Part shown: positions 5,299-8,418 of the stretch, one piece after another | How positions within the stretch are numbered: the stretch's first letter is position 1 | Layout of the letters: each line of letters opens with the position of its first letter | DNA from: VRUB01 sp046758085 | GTDB lineage: Bacteria > Pseudomonadota > Gammaproteobacteria > Acidiferrobacterales > SPGG2 | Assembly (NCBI GenBank): GCA_046758085.1 | Contig: JBHHZP010000152.1 | Location: 1-8,418, forward strand | Direction: 5' to 3' | DNA length: 8,418 nt | Translations under genes and position numbers: made by a program | The notes under the pieces: model-generated | Told to the model about the DNA's origin: nothing | What the model saw: the letters and a program-made list of their open reading frames with translations, nothing else | Databases searched by the model: none

Positions 5299-6783
5299 AT
5301 GAAAGATCGGCAAACTGACGTAATCGTAGTTGGTGCCGGAAATGCCGCGTTTTGCGCTGCGCTCGCGGCGCGCGAACAAGGCGCAAAGGTTACCGTGCTC
5401 GAACGTGCGCCCGAGGCCGAACGCGGCGGCAACTCCCGCTTTACTGCTGGCGCCTTCCGCTTCGCCCACAACGGCATCGAGGATCTGCGCCAACTGATGC
5501 CGGATCTTACAGAGCAAGAGATCGCCAACTCCGATTTCGGCACCTACACGGAGGAGCAGTTCTTCGATGACCTGGGGCGCGTCACGGAGTACCGCGTCGA
5601 TCCCGACATGGCCGAGCTGCTGGTAACACGCAGCAAGGAGGCACTGCTGTGGATGCGCTCCAAGGGTGTGCGTTTCATACCCATGTGGGGTCGTCAGGCG
5701 TTTAAGATCGACGGCAAGTTCAAGTTCTGGGGCGGTATCGTGCTGGAGGCCTGGGGTGGCGGTCCGGGGCTTACCGACATGCTTTTTGCTGCGGCCGCGC
5801 GCGAAGGCATCGAGGTCCTCTACGAGGCCCGCGCTGTTGACCTTCTATATAAGGATGCCGTGGAAGGCGTGTGTGTCCGGCACAAGGGCAAGACCGTAGA
5901 AATGAAGAGCCGGGCCGTGGTGCTGGCATGCGGCGGCTTCGAAGCCAACGCCGAGTGGCGCACGCGCTATCTGGGCGCTAGCTGGGACGTTGCGAAGGTT
6001 CGTGGTACGCGCTTCAATACCGGTGACGGCATCCGCATGGCGCTCGATATCGGCGCCATGCCGTGGGGCAACTGGTCAGGCTGTCATGCCGTGGGTTGGG
6101 AGCGCAACGCCCCCGCGTTCGGCGATCTCGCAGTAGGCGACAACTTCCAGAAGCACAGCTACCCGCTCGGTATCATGCTGAATGCGCGTGGCGAGCGCTT
6201 TGTCGACGAGGGCGCCGACATCCGCAATTACACCTACGCAAAGTACGGCAGAGTTATCCTTCGGCAGCCCGGCCAGTTCGCCTGGCAGATCTTCGACAAC
6301 AAAGTCATCCCCTTGCTGCGCGATGAGTACCGCATTCGCCAGGTCACACGCGTACGGGCTGACAGCCTGGAAGAGCTTGTCAAGAAGCTCGAGGATGTGG
6401 ACCCCGGGCGCGCGCTTGCGACGATCAGGGAATACAACGCTGCGGTACGCACGGATATAGCCTTCAATCCCGCCGTCAAGGACGGGCGCTGCACCGAGGG
6501 CCTCGAGGTCCCCAAATCCAACTGGGCCAATACGATCGACGAGCCGCCGTTCGAGGCCTACGCCGTGACCTGCGGCATCACGTTCACGTTCGGGGGGCTG
6601 CGCATTGATCAAAACGCCCAAGTACTGGAAAGCGATGGCAACCCCATCCCCAATCTTTATGCGGCCGGTGAGCTGGTGGGCGGGCTATTCTACTTTAACT
6701 ATCCTGGCGGCTCGGGATTGATGGCGGGCTCTGTCTTCGGGCGCATCGCCGGGACCTCCGCCGGCCACGCTGCCCGGCGTTAG
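5299..6783 (+). CDS. FAD-dependent dehydrogenase/reductase of the fumarate reductase flavoprotein family (TcuA-like)
   Basis: This is a soluble flavoprotein of 494 residues. The dinucleotide fold opens with DVIVVGAGNAAFCAALAARE (7-26), with Glu35 at the ribose-binding position and GGNSR at 43-47, as in tricarballylate dehydrogenase TcuA. Other family stretches are VVLACGGFEAN (207-217), FNTGDGIRMALDIGA (239-253), GIMLNARGERFVDEGADI (291-308), the active-site loop TCGITFTFGGLRID (424-437) and the C-terminal FAD segment PNLYAAGELVGG...GGSGLMAGSVFGR (451-482). No heme motif or signal peptide is present, so it would act in the cytosol, oxidising or reducing a C-C bond next to a carboxylate or ketone. 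The frame stays open 152 codons upstream into the amidohydrolase gene, but the fold begins at ATG 5299, so that start is used. Its ribosome site is weak (GAG about 6 nt upstream). TcuB and TcuC partners are absent, so the substrate is uncertain. Confidence 0.88.
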   Translation: MKDRQTDVIVVGAGNAAFCAALAAREQGAKVTVLERAPEAERGGNSRFTAGAFRFAHNGIEDLRQLMPDLTEQEIANSDFGTYTEEQFFDDLGRVTEYRVDPDMAELLVTRSKEALLWMRSKGVRFIPMWGRQAFKIDGKFKFWGGIVLEAWGGGPGLTDMLFAAAAREGIEVLYEARAVDLLYKDAVEGVCVRHKGKTVEMKSRAVVLACGGFEANAEWRTRYLGASWDVAKVRGTRFNTGDGIRMALDIGAMPWGNWSGCHAVGWERNAPAFGDLAVGDNFQKHSYPLGIMLNARGERFVDEGADIRNYTYAKYGRVILRQPGQFAWQIFDNKVIPLLRDEYRIRQVTRVRADSLEELVKKLEDVDPGRALATIREYNAAVRTDIAFNPAVKDGRCTEGLEVPKSNWANTIDEPPFEAYAVTCGITFTFGGLRIDQNAQVLESDGNPIPNLYAAGELVGGLFYFNYPGGSGLMAGSVFGRIAGTSAGHAARR

Positions 6784-6787
6784 CGCA

Positions 6788-6815
6788 GAGCGATCGGTGC
6801 AACACCTGATCACTC
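6788..6815. terminator. Candidate hairpin between convergent flavoprotein and pilZ-type genes
   Basis: GAG, GATC and GGTG (6788-6799, one C/A mismatch) pair with CACC, GATC and CTC (6803-6815, one bulged T) around the loop CAA. It sits just after the flavoprotein stop and covers the stop of the PilZ gene, so it could end both transcripts. There is no T-tract on either side, so this is only a candidate. Confidence 0.4.
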
Positions 6816-7142
6816 TTCGTGAACAATATCGAAGAGGGTCCGGTACGCCGACTCGCTGAGATGCCGGAATTCAAGGACCGCGCCCTCTGCAGTCACTCGG
6901 GTGACTTTCGCCAGGAATCGGCAGTGCCGGTTCCTGTCGCCAGAGCGGATCTTCAGTACCAGGTCAACGTCGGCGTTTTTCGACAGAACGAGTGTGCCCG
7001 TTTCGATAAAAGCCCCGTCGAGACTGATATCGCGAAGCTTGCATTTAGTGAGGCCGAGGCGATCGTGGGTGACCATGGCTTTGACCCCGGCAAAGCGCCG
7101 CGGTCCGAAGCGCCGATCGGCCGATTCCGGCCTGTCGGTCAC
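6810..7142 (-). CDS. PilZ domain protein (putative c-di-GMP receptor)
   Basis: This is a single-domain cytosolic protein of 110 residues, the normal size for a stand-alone PilZ protein. It carries both c-di-GMP signatures: RFGPR (Arg11 to Arg15, the RxxxR motif) near the N terminus, and DISLDG (Asp38, Ser40, Gly43, the D/NxSxxG motif). A beta-barrel follows, with LVLKI (61-65) and the late strand GAVLEFRHLS (87-96), and a short C-terminal helix. The start is GTG at 7142, with GAGGGAG (7154-7148) 5 nt before it. The gene stands alone, with its own promoter about 130 nt upstream, and converges on the flavoprotein gene. By family it should bind c-di-GMP and act on a partner in motility, biofilm or secretion. 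The partner cannot be inferred from these neighbours. Confidence 0.9.
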   Translation of the reverse strand: MTDRPESADRRFGPRRFAGVKAMVTHDRLGLTKCKLRDISLDGAFIETGTLVLSKNADVDLVLKIRSGDRNRHCRFLAKVTRVTAEGAVLEFRHLSESAYRTLFDIVHEE

Positions 7143-7271
7143 GATAGCTCCCTCTTTGCGCGCATTGACCCTCGCTGAACCCGCAAGATCGGTGCTACGG
7201 ATGGATTACCGGAAAAGGATCGCGGAAACTTTTTCCAAATCCTTGCAGAGACCCACGAAGCACTAATTCAT

Positions 7272-7300
7272 ATTATCAACTTTGACCGCTTAATTGGCAA
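7272..7300 (-). promoter_or_regulatory. Sigma-70 promoter for the PilZ gene
   Basis: On the reverse strand TTGCCA (7300-7295) and GATAAT (7277-7272) are separated by exactly 17 nt. Each matches 5 of 6 consensus bases. Transcription would start near 7265, leaving a leader of about 120 nt before the GTG. The -35 box lies in an inverted repeat, AATTGGC (7292-7298) with GCCAATT (7310-7316), which could be an operator or a remnant terminator of the upstream gene. Confidence 0.6.
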
Positions 7301-7334
7301 CGGCGATAAGCCAATTGGCCATCGGGTTTTCCGT

Positions 7335-8418
7335 TTATTCCGCCGGAGGTGGGGCTACCTCTTTTTGCTTGCGCAAACGTCGTGCGGCCCGGAAGACGAT
7401 GGGAGCGCCGATCACGATCATGGCGATGCGCGCGACATGGTGTGTCGCGACGAATGCGGTCTCGATGCCAAGCGAGAGTGCGATCACACTCATCTCCACA
7501 AGCCCGCCCGGCGCGAACGCCAGTACGATTGGTGCCTTCGGAATGCCGGTCAAGGGAACAAGCACTAGGGCAGCTAGGAATGTGAACACCAACATCACAG
7601 ACGTGGAGCTGACCGAGGCGGCGATCGTGCGAACCACACGCTCTAACGGAACGCCGGCAAATCTCGCCCCGACCGAGGCACCCACCACGACTTGGGCGAT
7701 AAATACGAGCTCATAGGGTGGTTTGGATTCGGTCCATCCGGCGATGTGAATCGCGGCAGTCGCCAGCATCGGACCGACGATGCGGTACGCGGGCAGGCGT
7801 AGTAAGCGGGCGCCCACAGCTCCGACCACGGCGCATAGGGTCAACACACCAAGATCAAGCATGCTGGTGTCGAGCAGAGAAGGCCCGCGAAATGAAACGC
7901 CGGCACCGATGCCTTCGGTATATCGGAACCAAAACGGGATCACCAGCACGACCAGCAGGACGCGGGAGCCATGAATCAAGGCGATCGTACGATCATCGCC
8001 GTGGAAGGCCGCACCGACAATCACCATCTCGTTCAGCCCGCCAGGCGTCGCGGAGAAATACGCTGTGACCGGATCGTATCCAAGGACCTTGTGAAAGTAG
8101 AGATACAGCACTGCGGTAATTAACGCGATATAGACGAGCAGGGCCGATAAAGTGATCGGCCAACGCGAGGCCTGCTCAATGACGTCCGGCGTGAACGCGC
8201 TCCCGAGCAACACGCCCAGCACCATCACCATGACCGCACGGAGGCCCTGCGGTACGTACAAGCGCCTGCCCGTCATTGACATGATGGTCGTCGCCACCAT
8301 CGCCCCCATCATCCAGGCAAGCGGCATGTTGAACCAATAAAATACCGCCCCGCCGACCGCACCGTATATAAGGGTACGTAGCGTACGCCTGAGATCCGGC
8401 CGGTCGACGACGTTGCTG
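7335..8418 (-). CDS. AbrB family membrane protein (PF05145, putative transporter), 5'-truncated by window edge
   Basis: The reading frame runs from the right edge to a TAA at 7335, giving 360 visible residues. No start codon occurs upstream of an internal Met at 8327. The sequence before that Met (RTLRTLIYGAVGGAVFYWFN) is typical family N terminus, so the true start lies beyond 8418. The protein is almost wholly hydrophobic, with about ten membrane segments. The internal duplication that defines this family is plain: TPGGLNEMVIVG...HGSRVLLVVLVIPFWFR (visible residues about 124-165) matches APGGLVEMSVIA...HHVARIAMIVIGAPIVFR (about 302-343). The C-terminal tail is basic, then proline-rich. Relatives are often labelled ammonia monooxygenase, which they are not. 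The family is presumed to transport or regulate at the inner membrane, with substrate unknown. It is upstream of the PilZ gene on the same strand, 192 nt away; that gene has its own promoter, so co-transcription is unlikely to be essential. Confidence 0.9.
   Translation of the reverse strand, partial: SNVVDRPDLRRTLRTLIYGAVGGAVFYWFNMPLAWMMGAMVATTIMSMTGRRLYVPQGLRAVMVMVLGVLLGSAFTPDVIEQASRWPITLSALLVYIALITAVLYLYFHKVLGYDPVTAYFSATPGGLNEMVIVGAAFHGDDRTIALIHGSRVLLVVLVIPFWFRYTEGIGAGVSFRGPSLLDTSMLDLGVLTLCAVVGAVGARLLRLPAYRIVGPMLATAAIHIAGWTESKPPYELVFIAQVVVGASVGARFAGVPLERVVRTIAASVSSTSVMLVFTFLAALVLVPLTGIPKAPIVLAFAPGGLVEMSVIALSLGIETAFVATHHVARIAMIVIGAPIVFRAARRLRKQKEVAPPPAE

Noticed and set aside
4898..5386. 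Several overlapping open frames on both strands through the GC-rich spacer, up to about 160 codons
   Set aside because: They are rich in Arg, Ser, Pro, Gly and Ala, lack ribosome sites and domains, and overlap strong inverted repeats; GC-rich DNA with few stops explains them.
6076..6621. 181-codon open frame on the reverse strand inside the flavoprotein gene
   Set aside because: It lies opposite intact FAD-family motifs, so it is a GC-codon shadow; no domain is recognised in its translation.
1..8418. tRNA genes, CRISPR arrays, transposase or integrase genes
   Set aside because: I looked for cloverleaf/T-arm motifs, regularly spaced repeats and DDE or recombinase motifs and found none.

Overview
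The window is about 8.4 kb of moderately GC-rich, gene-dense proteobacterial chromosome. The AspC-like aminotransferase, the PilZ protein with an RxxxR motif, the duplicated AbrB-type membrane protein and the short spacers fit a beta- or gammaproteobacterium (or an alphaproteobacterium) with a versatile catabolism. The sequence does not fix the genus. I see no rRNA, tRNA, CRISPR array, transposase or phage gene.

Layout, left to right. 1-1293 (-) is the 5' part of a periplasmic substrate-binding protein of an ABC importer; its 3' end lies outside the window. 1294-1607 is a divergent control region with a good -10 box and two palindromes. 1608-2228 (+) is a glutathione S-transferase. It converges on 2296-3507 (-), an AspC/TyrB-family PLP aminotransferase. 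3508-3739 is a second divergent promoter region. 3740-4885 (+) is an amidohydrolase-2 TIM-barrel enzyme. 5299-6783 (+) is an FAD-dependent fumarate-reductase/TcuA-like dehydrogenase. 6810-7142 (-) is a small PilZ (c-di-GMP receptor) protein with a well-formed sigma-70 promoter at 7272-7300. 7335-8418 (-) is an AbrB-family membrane protein whose N terminus runs off the right edge.

How the genes may work together. The amidohydrolase and the flavoprotein lie in tandem and may be successive steps in breakdown of an organic (possibly carboxylic or aromatic) acid. The importer subunit, GST and aminotransferase are compatible with uptake and catabolism, but their orientations show they are not one operon. 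PilZ and AbrB look like an unrelated neighbouring block.

The most unusual part is the 413-bp gap 4886-5298 between the amidohydrolase and the flavoprotein. It is not convincingly coding. It is a GC-rich, highly foldable element built as concentric inverted repeats around one centre near 5088. Each arm carries two adjacent hairpins, and the outer hairpins of the two arms share the pattern CCGssCAAGG...CCGTGssCGG with the same internal A/G mismatch. This is the architecture of a BIME-like element (paired inverted REP-type hairpins) or of a structured RNA. I do not recognise it as a named family.
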